Shown: in pieces, positions 48,251 to 57,207 of the stretch
Layout of the letters: the number at the start of each line of letters is the position of its first letter
Position numbering within the stretch: the stretch's first letter is position 1
DNA from: Hyphomicrobiaceae bacterium
GTDB lineage: Bacteria > Pseudomonadota > Alphaproteobacteria > Rhizobiales > Hyphomicrobiaceae
DNA: 64,000 bases
Direction: 5' to 3'
Assembly (NCBI GenBank): GCA_022844275.1
Contig: JALHMB010000005.1
Coordinates: 372,001-436,000 of the forward strand
Program-made: the position numbers and the translations under genes
The notes under the pieces: model-generated
Database searches by the model: none
Seen by the model: only the letters and a program-made list of their open reading frames with translations
Told to the model about the DNA's origin: nothing

Positions 48251-48755
48251 TCTCGACGAAGTTGCAGGGCCGGTGACGGTTATCGAGCTGCCACTTCAGG
48301 ATCTCGTTCCAGCCATCCTTGCAGGCGCCCGGCGAGCCCGGCAGGCAGAAGATGTATGTTCCCCGTGAAACGCCGCCGCAGGCCCGTGACTGTATGGTCG
48401 AGGTCGCGATCTTCTGAAACGACATCATGTGGAAGAGGATCGAGAAACCGTCGATCTCTTTCTCGAAAAGCGGCTTCAAGGCTTCGGGCGTAACGTCGCG
48501 CCCCGTAAAACCTGTGCCACCCGTCGTGATCACCACGTCGATCGAGGGATCGGCGATCCATTTCTCGACGCGGGCGCGGATGGCCGGAATATCGTCCTTC
48601 TCGATGGCGCGGTCGGCCAGCTCATGCCCGTCCGCCTTGAGTAGCCCCGCCAGCGTGTCCCCCGATTTGTCGTCGCCTGCCGTCCGGGTATCGGACACCG
48701 TCAGCACAGCGATGCGAACGGGGATGAACGGGCGTGTTTCGTCGAGCCTGGGCAT
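48216..48755 (-). CDS. moaB: Molybdenum cofactor biosynthesis protein MoaB
   Basis: The 179-residue protein is of the MoaB/MogA fold that adenylylates molybdopterin. Signature blocks are VLTVSDTRTAGDDKSGD, VITTGGTGFTGRDVTPEALKPLF, and the later FCLPGSPGACKDGWNEIL. It matches the alphaproteobacterial MoaB type. It provides molybdenum cofactor for enzymes such as the hydroxylase at 24.6-28.2 kb, though it is not in that operon. It is convergent with rnhB and overlaps its end. Confidence 0.93.
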   Translation of the reverse strand: MPRLDETRPFIPVRIAVLTVSDTRTAGDDKSGDTLAGLLKADGHELADRAIEKDDIPAIRARVEKWIADPSIDVVITTGGTGFTGRDVTPEALKPLFEKEIDGFSILFHMMSFQKIATSTIQSRACGGVSRGTYIFCLPGSPGACKDGWNEILKWQLDNRHRPCNFVEIMPRLEEHRRG

Positions 48756-48981
48756 CAGCCGGCGCTCCTCGGTCTCTCTGGCGCAGTATAATTAGCATTC
48801 TCCCAGTTTGGCGCCGCAGCGTCATCTGTTGCGCGCGGGCGACGTGGAACTCGTTTCACACAGGATCGTTATCGCACTGCGGGATGCGCTTCACATCCGT
48901 GTCACGCCGGACTAGTATCCCGGCGTCGTAAAACAAAATCCGAGTGCGATTCGGACAGGGAACTGTCAGGACTGCCTGCTC

Positions 48982-49542
48982 GTGAATCTATCGACAGCGC
49001 AACCGCATGCCTTTCCGGCTCTTGTCTTGAACGCCGATTTTCGGCCTTTGAGCTATTATCCGCTTTCGCTCTGGAGTTGGCAGGACACGATCAAGGCAGT
49101 GTTCCTTGATCGCGTGAACATTGTTTCCGAATATGACCGGGTAGTGCGCAGTCCCTCCTTCGAGGTGAAGCTGCCGAGCGTCGTGTCGCTCAAGGCCTAC
49201 GTGAAGCCGGCGCTCTATCCCGCCTTCACCCGGTTCAATGTCTTCCTGCGCGACAAATTCACCTGCCAATACTGCGGGACGAAGAAGGAACTGACGTTCG
49301 ATCACCTGATCCCGCGGTCGCTCGGCGGTCTCACGCGCTGGGACAACGTCGTGACTGCGTGCTCGCCGTGCAATCTCGCCAAGGGCGGCTATCTGCCGGA
49401 AAAGATCGGCATGCGGCCCATGCAGTGGCCCTATCGGCCGACGGTCTTCGAGCTGCATCGCAACGGCAGGCTCTTTCCGCCGAACTACCTGCACGAGAGC
49501 TGGCTCGACTATCTCTATTGGGATACCGAACTCGAGCCTTAG
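48982..49542 (+). CDS. HNH endonuclease domain protein
   Basis: The 186-residue protein has an HNH nuclease motif with zinc-type cysteines C95-C98 (CQYC), DH at residues 107-108 (LTFDHLIPRSLGG), asparagine in WDNVVT and C127/C130 (CSPC). This family is found as a stand-alone gene in many alphaproteobacteria; its cellular role is unknown. It starts with GTG at 48982. The N-terminal part (FPALVLNADFRPLSYYPLSLWSW) is a conserved non-nuclease domain. Confidence 0.82.
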   Translation: MNLSTAQPHAFPALVLNADFRPLSYYPLSLWSWQDTIKAVFLDRVNIVSEYDRVVRSPSFEVKLPSVVSLKAYVKPALYPAFTRFNVFLRDKFTCQYCGTKKELTFDHLIPRSLGGLTRWDNVVTACSPCNLAKGGYLPEKIGMRPMQWPYRPTVFELHRNGRLFPPNYLHESWLDYLYWDTELEP

Positions 49543-49680
49543 TTATTTTCGCCGCGGGCTGCTGGGAAGGGGTGCTCCGCCTTCCGACTTGGTGCGTCGC
49601 GCCAAAGGCGCGCCAGAACAATGCTCCGAGGCGGCCATGCATTAGCGTGTCTGGACAACGCACGCCCAATTTGCGCGAAT

Positions 49681-49760
49681 GAGCGCTGAAGCGTCGGACT
49701 TGAAATTCACCTGAGTTCGCGAGAGGCAGGGAGTGAATTTCAAGTCCGTTGCTTTAGCTG
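49681..49760. repeat. Palindromic repeat related in form to those near rpsF
   Basis: A perfect 16-bp inverted repeat, CGGACTTGAAATTCAC (49695-49710) and GTGAATTTCAAGTCCG (49733-49748), has a 22-nt spacer and partial outer complementarity. It shares the general design and part of the arm motif (GGACTT, GAAATTC) with the copies at 41.4-41.55 and 42.75-42.92 kb but lacks CTAG ends. The rest of the gap between HNH gene and aldolase is unremarkable. Confidence 0.6.
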
Positions 49761-49809
49761 CCTCCCGCGTCCGCGACGAGGCCCACAAGATAAAACCCAG
49801 GAGGAAGCC

Positions 49810-50604
49810 ATGGCCGCAGGCAAGTTGACGGTACGCAACCCCGCGCGCGAGCGCCTTCAGAAGGGCGAACTATCGATCGGCATCGGGCTGAGGCAAGCGC
49901 GCACGGTCGATATCGCGCCGGTCATGGTGCAGGCGGGCTACGACTGGCTGTTCATCGACCTCGAACACAATTCCATGACGCTCGACATGGCCGTTCAGAT
50001 CTCGGTCACTGCCAATGCCGCGGGCATCTCGCCCATCGTGCGCGTGCCATTCGGCCAGTATGACATGGCAACGCGTGCGCTCGACGGCGGCGCCTTCGGC
50101 ATCGTCATCCCGCACGTCGACACCGCCGAAGAGGCGCGCGTCGTTGCTAATCGTCTGAGGTATCCTCCGGTCGGACACCGTTCGGCGGCCGGCGCCATGC
50201 CACAGCTCGGCTTTGCTGCCGCGTCTGCTGCCGAGGCGACGAAGCTCGTCAACGACAACCTGCTGGTCGTCGTGATGCTCGAAACGCCAACGGCGATCGA
50301 AAATTCCGAGGCCATCGCCGCCGTACCCGGCATCGACGTGCTGCTGATCGGCACCAACGACCTGACAATGGAGATGGGCCTGCCGGGCCAAGTTACGCAT
50401 CCGGACGTCGCCAAGGCCTATGAGAAGGCTGCCGCGGCCTGCAAGAAGCATGGCAAGTGGCTCGGCATGGGTGGCGTCTACACGGACGAGGGCATGTCGA
50501 AATACATCGGCCTCGGCGCTCGCATGATCCTTGGCGGCAACGACCTGCCGTTGCTCGTGCAAGCAGCGACGGCGCGCGCGCAGTTCCTGCGCAAGTACCA
50601 GTAG
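49810..50604 (+). CDS. HpcH/HpaI aldolase family protein
   Basis: The 264-residue class II-type aldolase/citrate-lyase family protein has the family blocks DWLFIDLEHNSM, VRVPFGQYDMATRALDGGAFGIVIPHVDTAEEA, and the metal-binding VVMLETPTAIEN plus IGTNDLTMEMG. Members cleave 2-keto-3-deoxy or 4-hydroxy-2-oxo acids to pyruvate and an aldehyde. Substrate is undetermined. It is followed 93 bp later by a TauE-like permease gene, which might export or import a related anion. Confidence 0.85.
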   Translation: MAAGKLTVRNPARERLQKGELSIGIGLRQARTVDIAPVMVQAGYDWLFIDLEHNSMTLDMAVQISVTANAAGISPIVRVPFGQYDMATRALDGGAFGIVIPHVDTAEEARVVANRLRYPPVGHRSAAGAMPQLGFAAASAAEATKLVNDNLLVVVMLETPTAIENSEAIAAVPGIDVLLIGTNDLTMEMGLPGQVTHPDVAKAYEKAAAACKKHGKWLGMGGVYTDEGMSKYIGLGARMILGGNDLPLLVQAATARAQFLRKYQ

Positions 50605-50697
50605 CGAACGTCCGGTGCGGGGGACTGGGCGGGAATATGGAGCCGACTGCCGGTTGCCGATGGCGGCCGGCGTGCTGCCCCGTGCCAGGGTGCACGC

Positions 50698-51453
50698 ATG
50701 ATCGGCACTGCGGCCGCGGGGATCGTCGGCGCCTCGATCCTCGTCACGTCCTTCATATCCGGTGTGTTCGGCATGGCGGGGGGGCTCATCCTCCTCGGCA
50801 TCCTGCTCGTCTTCCTCGACGTCGCGCCGGCGATGGTCCTGTTCGGCATCATCCAGCTCGGTGCCAACGGCTGGCGTGCCACGCTGTGGTGGCGGCTCGT
50901 CGACTGGAACATCGTCGCCCGCTATCTTATCGGCGCGGGTGCGGCGTTTCTGATTATGCGCTTCGTCGTCGCTTTCGTGCCGGACAAGGCCGTCGTCTAT
51001 CTGATGCTCGGCTCGATTGTTTTCGCTGCCGATCTTCTTCCGAAGAGCTTGGCGCCCGACATCACCCGCCGATGGGCTCCGCCCATTGCCGGCCTCATCG
51101 TGATGACGCTTCAGCTCCTTGCGGGCGCTGCCGGCCATATCCTCGACCTCTTCTTTCAGAAGAGCTTGCTCGACCGCCGCGTAATCGTGGCGACGAAAGC
51201 CGTCTGCCAGACGTTCGGCCACGTAGCGCGCATTGCCTACTTCGGGACGTTCGCCGCCGCCTGGGATGACACGATCCCTCTCTGGCAGTACGCGAGCGCG
51301 ATTGCGCTGGCATTGATCGGCACGTCGATCGCGGCGAAAGTCCTGCTGAGTATGACCAACGAAGGCTTCCGCCGCTGGAGCCGCTGGATCGTCGTCGGCA
51401 TCAGCATTGTCTATCTGATCCGCGGCGTGTGGCTGCTCGCTACGGGAAACTGA
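50698..51453 (+). CDS. Sulfite exporter TauE/SafE family membrane protein (TSUP)
   Basis: The 251-residue membrane protein has seven or eight hydrophobic segments and matches TauE/SafE-like permeases (ILVTSFISGVFGMAGGLILLGILLVF; LGANGWRATLWWRLVDW). Members move sulfite, sulfoacetate or other small anions. Its orientation matches the aldolase gene upstream. Ends are well defined; a convergent chaA remnant follows after 6 bp. Confidence 0.8.
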   Translation: MIGTAAAGIVGASILVTSFISGVFGMAGGLILLGILLVFLDVAPAMVLFGIIQLGANGWRATLWWRLVDWNIVARYLIGAGAAFLIMRFVVAFVPDKAVVYLMLGSIVFAADLLPKSLAPDITRRWAPPIAGLIVMTLQLLAGAAGHILDLFFQKSLLDRRVIVATKAVCQTFGHVARIAYFGTFAAAWDDTIPLWQYASAIALALIGTSIAAKVLLSMTNEGFRRWSRWIVVGISIVYLIRGVWLLATGN

Positions 51454-51459
51454 GCGCGC

Positions 51460-52559
51460 CTACGGTACGATCGTCAGGAACAGGTACGTCGCAAGGATCA
51501 CGAGATGTAGCGTTCCCTGCAGGACTGTCGTGCGTCCCGTGCCGAGCGTCAGCGTCGCGATGAACAGTGAAAGTGCGAGCAGCGTCAGGCTCTTCGTGTC
51601 GATGCCCAGCGAAAGCGGGATGCCGAGCAGGATCGATATGACGGCCACCGTCGGGATGGTCAGTCCGATGGTCGCCAACGCGGAGCCTAGGGCCAGATTG
51701 ATGCTCGTCTGGATGCGGTTCCGGCGCGCGGCATTGAGCGCCGCCAAGCTTTCGGGCGCCAGTACGACTGCCGCGATCACGATGCCGACAACGGAAAGGG
51801 GCAGGCCTGCGCTGGCCACCGCGCCTTCAACTGTCGGGGCAAGGCCCTTGGCCAAAAATACGACCGCCACGAGAGCGACGAGCAGAACGCCGAACGCGAT
51901 CCAGGTGGCCTTGTCGTCCGGCGGATCGGCGTGGGTATCGTGCGAGGGCGGCTCCTCTTCGGGGAGGAAGTAGTCACGGTGGCGCACCGTCTGCACCATG
52001 ACGAAGGTGCCTACAGCACTAGCGACATGACCGCGAGGAAGATGAGCTGTGGGGGCGAGTAGTTCGGTCCGGCAGCGCTGGTCGCGTAGTTTGGGAGCAC
52101 CATAGAGAGGATGGCCATGGCAGCCAGGACGCTGAGGGCAGCGCTCGCTCCTCTGAGCGTGAAGCGCTGCTCGAGATGGCGAACGCCGCCGACCAGCAGG
52201 CACAAGCCGACAATGCCGTTCAGAATAATCATGATCGCGGCAAAGACCGTATCGCGCGGCAGAGTCGAAGCGTCCGGGCCACCGGAGAGCATGAGCGAAA
52301 CGATCAGTGCGACCTCGATCACGGTGACGGCGATGGCCAGCACGAGGGTGCCGAAGGGCTCACCGACCCGGTGTGCAACGACCTCCGCATGATGCACGGC
52401 GGCAATGACCGCGCCGATGAGGACGGCTCCAGCAATCGTGGTGCCGAGGAAGCCCATCTTGGCGACGTTGACCAGGACGAGGATCAGTCCGACGAAGGGA
52501 AAGGCGATCGACCAGATCGGAAGTGCCGTGCGCCATGACATCGATCCGTGCGTGCGCAT
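51460..52559 (-). pseudogene. chaA: Ca2+/H+ (cation) antiporter ChaA-like, broken by a one-base frameshift
   Basis: Two frames on the minus strand together give a full ChaA-like antiporter of 366 residues, the usual length. The first, from 52559, ends at a TAG at 52013-52011 within ...AVMSLVL; the protein continues one frame over as GTFVMVQTVRHRDYFLPEE. Adding one base in the TA-G codon, to make a tyrosine codon, would restore the frame. ATG 52559 follows an AAAGGGAGAG ribosome-binding site. It is either a recent pseudogene or a sequencing/assembly error. Confidence 0.82.
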
Positions 52560-52764
52560 ACTCTCCCTTTAGAAGGCTCGGGGATTTGGGGAAGCGGCTG
52601 CTCATTCGCACTCGATGCGAAGGTCGCGCCGCTAGGTAGACCACGGCCAACGCCTTACTGGCGCCGCCGTCTTGTTATTAACAGTCTTTTAACGTAAATG
52701 ATTCCTTATGGTGATCAACGTGCGCCCTGGGGCACTGCGTATTGCTTCGATCATCAGGGGGACC

Positions 52765-53742
52765 ATGGCCAAGTACAGCCAAGTGCTGAGCATTGCCGGC
52801 GTGGCCGCGCTGTCAGCCGCCTTGTTGGCGGGCTGCGGCGGCGAGATTGCTCCACCACATCTCAGACCTTTGTCCAAGGACGCCATGATGCTCCTTGGCA
52901 AGAAGGACATGCGCCCGGAGACGCAGATCTTCGTGCGCATCTTCAAGGAAGAATCCGAGCTCGAGATCTGGAAGGCCCGCGACGACGGGCGCTTCTACCA
53001 CTTCAAGACGTACCCAATCTGCACGTGGTCGGGTGAGCTCGGACCGAAATTGAAGATGGGCGACAAGCAGGCGCCCGAAGGGTTCTACACGGTCAATAAG
53101 CGCCAGATGAACCCGAAGTCGAGCTATCATCTCGCCTTCAATCTCGGCTTTCCCAATGCCTACGACCGCGCACAGGGCCGCACCGGTGAGTTCTTGATGG
53201 TGCACGGCAATTGCACGTCGGCGGGCTGCTACGCGATGACCGATGGTCTCGTCGAGGAAATCTATGCCCTGGCACGCGAGCAGTTCGATGCGGGGCACGA
53301 GTCCTTCGAGGTGCATGCGTTTCCCTTCCGCATGACCGATGCGAACATGGCGCGCCACCGAGGCAGCCCGCATTACAGCTTCTGGAGAACGCTGAAAGAA
53401 GGGTACGACCACTTCGAGATCGTCCGGCAGCCGCCGCGCGTTGCGGTGTGCGAGCGGCGCTACATCGTCAATGCCGATTTCCGCGACGTGCCTGCAGCAC
53501 GCATCGATCCCCTCGGCCGGTGCCCGACCTATCAGGTTGCCCGGCCGGAGCCGTTCGTGCCACGCCCCGGCGACAAGGTGGCGATGATGCCCCACTTCAT
53601 CGTGCCCGGCATCAAGAGACGCGATACCATGCTGAGTGCCATGCCCGGCGGCGGCCAGCGTATGGGCCTTGGAATCCCGCCCGAGTTGTTCGAGCTCGAG
53701 CCGGCTCCGGCGCAGCACGCGTCTCAGCCGGGAGCACGGTAG
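52765..53742 (+). CDS. Lipoprotein L,D-transpeptidase of the YafK/YkuD type (copy 1)
   Basis: The 325-residue protein has a lipoprotein signal (lipobox LAGC, Cys 24) and a YkuD catalytic domain with the motif HGNCTSAGCYAM at residues 147-158 (H147, S152 and nucleophile C155). Such enzymes cross-link peptidoglycan or attach proteins to it. ATG 52765 follows a CAGGGGGA ribosome-binding site. A related gene lies 205 bp downstream. The C-terminal part after about residue 250 is unique to this copy. Confidence 0.86.
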   Translation: MAKYSQVLSIAGVAALSAALLAGCGGEIAPPHLRPLSKDAMMLLGKKDMRPETQIFVRIFKEESELEIWKARDDGRFYHFKTYPICTWSGELGPKLKMGDKQAPEGFYTVNKRQMNPKSSYHLAFNLGFPNAYDRAQGRTGEFLMVHGNCTSAGCYAMTDGLVEEIYALAREQFDAGHESFEVHAFPFRMTDANMARHRGSPHYSFWRTLKEGYDHFEIVRQPPRVAVCERRYIVNADFRDVPAARIDPLGRCPTYQVARPEPFVPRPGDKVAMMPHFIVPGIKRRDTMLSAMPGGGQRMGLGIPPELFELEPAPAQHASQPGAR

Positions 53743-53947
53743 ACTGTCTTATCCCGACGCGCGAAGTGACGGATCTGCTAGAATATTCCGTATAATCAGC
53801 GCACAAAGTCGCTCCATCGGGACTGTGGCCCGTCTGCGATACCCCCCGGTCTTTCCACCCCCTCAGAGGCCGCGCAGGCTTGTATTGACCCCCTAGCCCA
53901 TGTTTCTTGGCCGTTAAGAATTATGGCGTAACTGCGGCAGGGGTGGC

Positions 53948-55207
53948 GTGGTGTACGGCTTCAGTTGCCTTACAGATTATTTCAGTCTTTCCCGATTTCC
54001 GGGGCTGCCGGGCATCCGTTGTCTGCTCGCGCTTTCGCTTTTCCTCGCGACTTTCGTCGTGCCGGCCTCTGCTCTCGTAATCGAACTCGACGACGTGGCG
54101 CCTGACCGGATCGAGCGCCAGCGGGCCTTCGCGCGCGGGACGCTGGCGGCTACGGACGTTCCCGATCTCGATGAACTCAGCGAAAGGTTGGCCGAGAAGG
54201 GCCTCGCCGAGGGGGCGCCGATCCTGCTTCGCATTTTCAAGGCGGAGTCGGAGCTCGAGGTCTGGATGCGTAAAGGCAGCACCTACGTCCTCACGGGGAC
54301 GTATCCGATCTGTCATTGGACCGGCACGCTCGGACCGAAATTGCGCGAGGGCGACAAGCAGAGCCCCGAGGGCTTCTACACCGTCGGGCGCCGCCAGATG
54401 CGCCATCTCGGGCGCTGGCGCCACGCCTTCAACATCGGCTACCCCAATCTGCACGACAAGCGCCTGGACCGGACCGGCTCCTACATACTGATGCACGGCG
54501 GCTGCTCATCCACCGGCTGCTATGCGATGACCCAGCCAGTTCAGCAGGTGGTCTATCACCTCGCCGCCGCCGCACTCCGCGCACGCCAGGAGAACTTCCA
54601 GGTCCACATTTTCCCATTCCGCATGACGGACGCCAACATGGCGGCGCACGCGGAGAGCCCCTGGATGGATTTCTGGCGTGATCTCAAGGTCGGTTACGAC
54701 GCCTTCGAGGCCACGCGGTTGCCGCCCCGCATTGGCATTTGCGGGCAGCGCTATGTTGTCGCCAGCGCCTCGCCGGGCGCGCGCAGCGATGGACCGCTTA
54801 CGCGCATCGAGCCCGGAAAGCCCGGTGCAGCAGGCTTCGACACCAGCCGATGCGGCATTCCGGTCGTGCAGCCTGCTGATCCGTCGAATACCGCATCCGC
54901 GCCGGCAGCCGATGGCAGCCTGACGTCGCCGGAAGCCAGTTTCACGCCTTCATCGGCGCGGACGGTCGCGCGGATCGAGCGCAAAGAGACAGCCACGCCG
55001 CTCCCGTCGTCGCGTGCGGAGCGAACCGACTACGGCTGGCGCGAGCGTGTGCCGCGCCCACCCGAGCTGCCACGTGCCCGCAGGCCCGCGGAGGCGCGGG
55101 CGCGGAAGCCGGTCGACGATCAGGCGCAACTGCGCGCCGAGCGCCGCGCCAAACGCGAGGCATTGGGCGAGACATATCGCAGGGCGCTCATCGGGATCTC
55201 TGAGTAA
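53948..55207 (+). CDS. L,D-transpeptidase of the YafK/YkuD type (copy 2) with proline-rich basic tail
   Basis: The 419-residue protein shares its central domain with the preceding gene, with the motif HGGCSSTGCYAM at 173-184 (H173, C181). The start is a GTG at 53948, giving an unusual N-terminus (MVYGFSCLTDYFSLSRF) before a hydrophobic export segment (residues 24-42). Residues about 300-419 form a low-complexity tail rich in Pro, Arg and Ala that could bind cell wall. The two genes are tandem paralogues. Confidence 0.84.
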   Translation: MVYGFSCLTDYFSLSRFPGLPGIRCLLALSLFLATFVVPASALVIELDDVAPDRIERQRAFARGTLAATDVPDLDELSERLAEKGLAEGAPILLRIFKAESELEVWMRKGSTYVLTGTYPICHWTGTLGPKLREGDKQSPEGFYTVGRRQMRHLGRWRHAFNIGYPNLHDKRLDRTGSYILMHGGCSSTGCYAMTQPVQQVVYHLAAAALRARQENFQVHIFPFRMTDANMAAHAESPWMDFWRDLKVGYDAFEATRLPPRIGICGQRYVVASASPGARSDGPLTRIEPGKPGAAGFDTSRCGIPVVQPADPSNTASAPAADGSLTSPEASFTPSSARTVARIERKETATPLPSSRAERTDYGWRERVPRPPELPRARRPAEARARKPVDDQAQLRAERRAKREALGETYRRALIGISE

Positions 55208-55210
55208 GAT

Positions 55211-55606
55211 TTACGAGTGCTGCTCGGGCTTACGATAGACGTCCTTGAGCGCGATCCGGCCGTCCCTGAAGGCATAGAGCTCGACACCGGCGTGGTTGCT
55301 GACAGCACCGTCGGCGCGACGTGTCTCCGTCAGCCGGAAGGTCATGAACGAGACCTCGGGGAGGTGCTGATAGACGACATCGCGGAAGCGCTGCTCGCTG
55401 TACACCTCACGTTGACGCTCGAAGTGCGCGCGAATCGCTTCTGGGCTTGCCAATAGCCTCGGCGCCCCGGCTTCATCTTGCCCCCGCCATTGGAAGTCCG
55501 GCGTCACGACCCGGTAGAGCGCCTCCACGTCCTTCTTGAAGAACGCGCGGCCGAAAGCCTTGAACAGCTCTTCCCGCTCGGCGAGCGCTAAACCCGTGAG
55601 TGACAT
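55211..55606 (-). CDS. NTF2-like (SnoaL-type) fold protein
   Basis: The 131-residue protein has the NTF2-like pattern: an N-terminal helix (EELFKAFGRAFFKKDVEALYRVVTPDFQW), then sheet-forming segments with HAGVELYAFRDGRIALKDVYRK. Members are enzymes or ligand-binding proteins; no specific function was recognised. A GGAGG ribosome-binding site at 55616-55620 fixes ATG 55606. It ends 3 bp from the stop of the L,D-transpeptidase gene. Confidence 0.72.
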   Translation of the reverse strand: MSLTGLALAEREELFKAFGRAFFKKDVEALYRVVTPDFQWRGQDEAGAPRLLASPEAIRAHFERQREVYSEQRFRDVVYQHLPEVSFMTFRLTETRRADGAVSNHAGVELYAFRDGRIALKDVYRKPEQHS

Positions 55607-55733
55607 TTTCCAATACCTCCCGTGATCTTATGCGGGCGCACCGCACGCGATTTGTACGAAAGCCGCCCTTTCTTGTGTTCCGGAGTCGGGCTAAAGGAAC
55701 GAGGAGCCGACGCCAGCACGGGGATACGATGCC

Positions 55734-56933
55734 ATGAACATCCACGAGTACCAAGCCAAGGAGCTCTATCGGCAGTACGGCGTGCCGACGGGCACGGGCT
55801 ACCCCGCGTTCACGGTCGCGGAAGCAGTCGAGGCCGCGAAGAAGCTCCCCGGCCCGGTGTGGGTGGTCAAATCGCAGATCCATGCCGGCGGTCGCGGCAA
55901 GGGCAAGTTCAAGGAGCCCACGGCCGGCACGGGCGGCGGCGTTCGGCTCGCGAAGTCCGTCGAGGAGGTTGAGGCGTTTGCCGGCCAGATGCTCGGTAGT
56001 ACGCTCGTCACCGTGCAGACAGGCCCCGAAGGCCGCAAGGTGCAGCGACTCTACATCGAGGAAGGCTCGGCGATCGCGCGTGAGCTGTATCTCTCGGCGC
56101 TGGTCGATCGTGAAACCAGCCGGGTCGCCTTCATCGTGTCGACCGAAGGCGGCATGGATATCGAGCAAGTCGCCCACGACACGCCGGAAAAGATCCTCAC
56201 GTTCTCAATCGACCCCGCATCCGGCTACTTCCCCTATCACGGCCGCAAGGTCGCCTTCGCGCTGGGCCTCGAGGGCGATCAGGTGAAGCAGTGCGTCAAG
56301 CTCATCGGCGATCTCTACCGGATGGTCGTCGAGAAGGACATGGCGCTTCTCGAGATCAATCCGCTCGTCGTAACCAAGGCCGGCAACCTGCTGGCGCTCG
56401 ACGGTAAAATGAATTTCGATTCCAACGCGCTCTTCCGTCAGAAGGAAGTTGTCGCGATGCGCGATCTCGCGGAGGAGGATCCCTCGGAGGTCGAGGCGTC
56501 GAAGTATGACCTCTCATACGTCAAGCTCGACGGCCAGATCGGCTGCCTCGTCAATGGTGCCGGCCTCGCCATGGCGACCATGGACATCATCAAGCTTCAT
56601 GGGATGGAGCCGGCGAACTTCCTCGACGTCGGCGGCTCGGCATCGAAGGAGAAAGTCACCGCGGCTTTCAAGATCATCCTCAACGACCCCAACGTGAAGG
56701 GCATTCTCGTCAACATCTTCGGCGGCATCATGCGCTGCGATATCATCGCGGAGGGCGTGGTCGCAGCGGCGCGGGAGCTCGGCGTGACGGTGCCGCTCGT
56801 CGTGCGCCTCGAAGGCACGAACGTCGATCTCGGCAAGAAGATCATGGCGGAGTCTGGCCTGAAGATTCTCAGTGCCGACAATCTCGCCGACGCGGCCAAG
56901 AAGATCACCGACGCCGTGCGCGCCGCGGGCTGA
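55734..56933 (+). CDS. sucC: Succinyl-CoA synthetase (ADP-forming) beta subunit
   Basis: SucC is the beta subunit of succinyl-CoA ligase of the TCA cycle. The 399-residue protein has [18 protein letters not shown], the ATP-grasp [24 protein letters not shown], and the CoA-binding [15 protein letters not shown] and [14 protein letters not shown]. The length and insert pattern fit alphaproteobacterial SucC and not malate-thiokinase MtkA. The usual partner sucD is not downstream; the next gene is a crotonase-fold protein. An adjoining sucD may be elsewhere. Confidence 0.94.
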   Translation: MNIHEYQAKELYRQYGVPTGTGYPAFTVAEAVEAAKKLPGPVWVVKSQIHAGGRGKGKFKEPTAGTGGGVRLAKSVEEVEAFAGQMLGSTLVTVQTGPEGRKVQRLYIEEGSAIARELYLSALVDRETSRVAFIVSTEGGMDIEQVAHDTPEKILTFSIDPASGYFPYHGRKVAFALGLEGDQVKQCVKLIGDLYRMVVEKDMALLEINPLVVTKAGNLLALDGKMNFDSNALFRQKEVVAMRDLAEEDPSEVEASKYDLSYVKLDGQIGCLVNGAGLAMATMDIIKLHGMEPANFLDVGGSASKEKVTAAFKIILNDPNVKGILVNIFGGIMRCDIIAEGVVAAARELGVTVPLVVRLEGTNVDLGKKIMAESGLKILSADNLADAAKKITDAVRAAG

Positions 56934-57207
56934 AGCGCCAGCGCCTGCAACTATAGTCTGAAGCCCCGAAGCGGGTTACCGCTCCGGTGGGAAACCTGTG
57001 ATCTGTCAACGCATTCTGGTCGCCACTCACATAGTGGGCCAACCTGGCGCGCGCTCTGTCCGGGCAGCCATGCCTGGATGCGATTGCCAATGTCGCCATG
57101 TTGTTCGAGGATAGTCTCAGCCTGAGCGGAACCGATTGGTGCCGGTCCCTCAAGCTTGCGCCAGCCGCCGCCCGCGCCCCATTCCTCGCCGCCCTGGAGA
57201 CTGCAAC
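56934..57207 (+). promoter_or_regulatory. 274-bp leader upstream of the crotonase-fold gene
   Basis: Nested short stems (CCCG-aag-CGGG near 56970, ACCG-ctc-CGGT with GGTT...AACC just after) suggest a structured RNA leader at about 56966-56997. No known riboswitch or small RNA was recognised. No coding frame is supported. Confidence 0.3.

Noticed and set aside
55734-56933. Malate thiokinase (MtkA) instead of SucC
   Set aside because: The [10 protein letters not shown] insert region, the [10 protein letters not shown] and [16 protein letters not shown] segments fit alphaproteobacterial SucC rather than MtkA.
56966-57000. Possible 6S or other small RNA in the gap before the crotonase gene
   Set aside because: Short stems are present, but no conserved 6S features or terminator could be matched.
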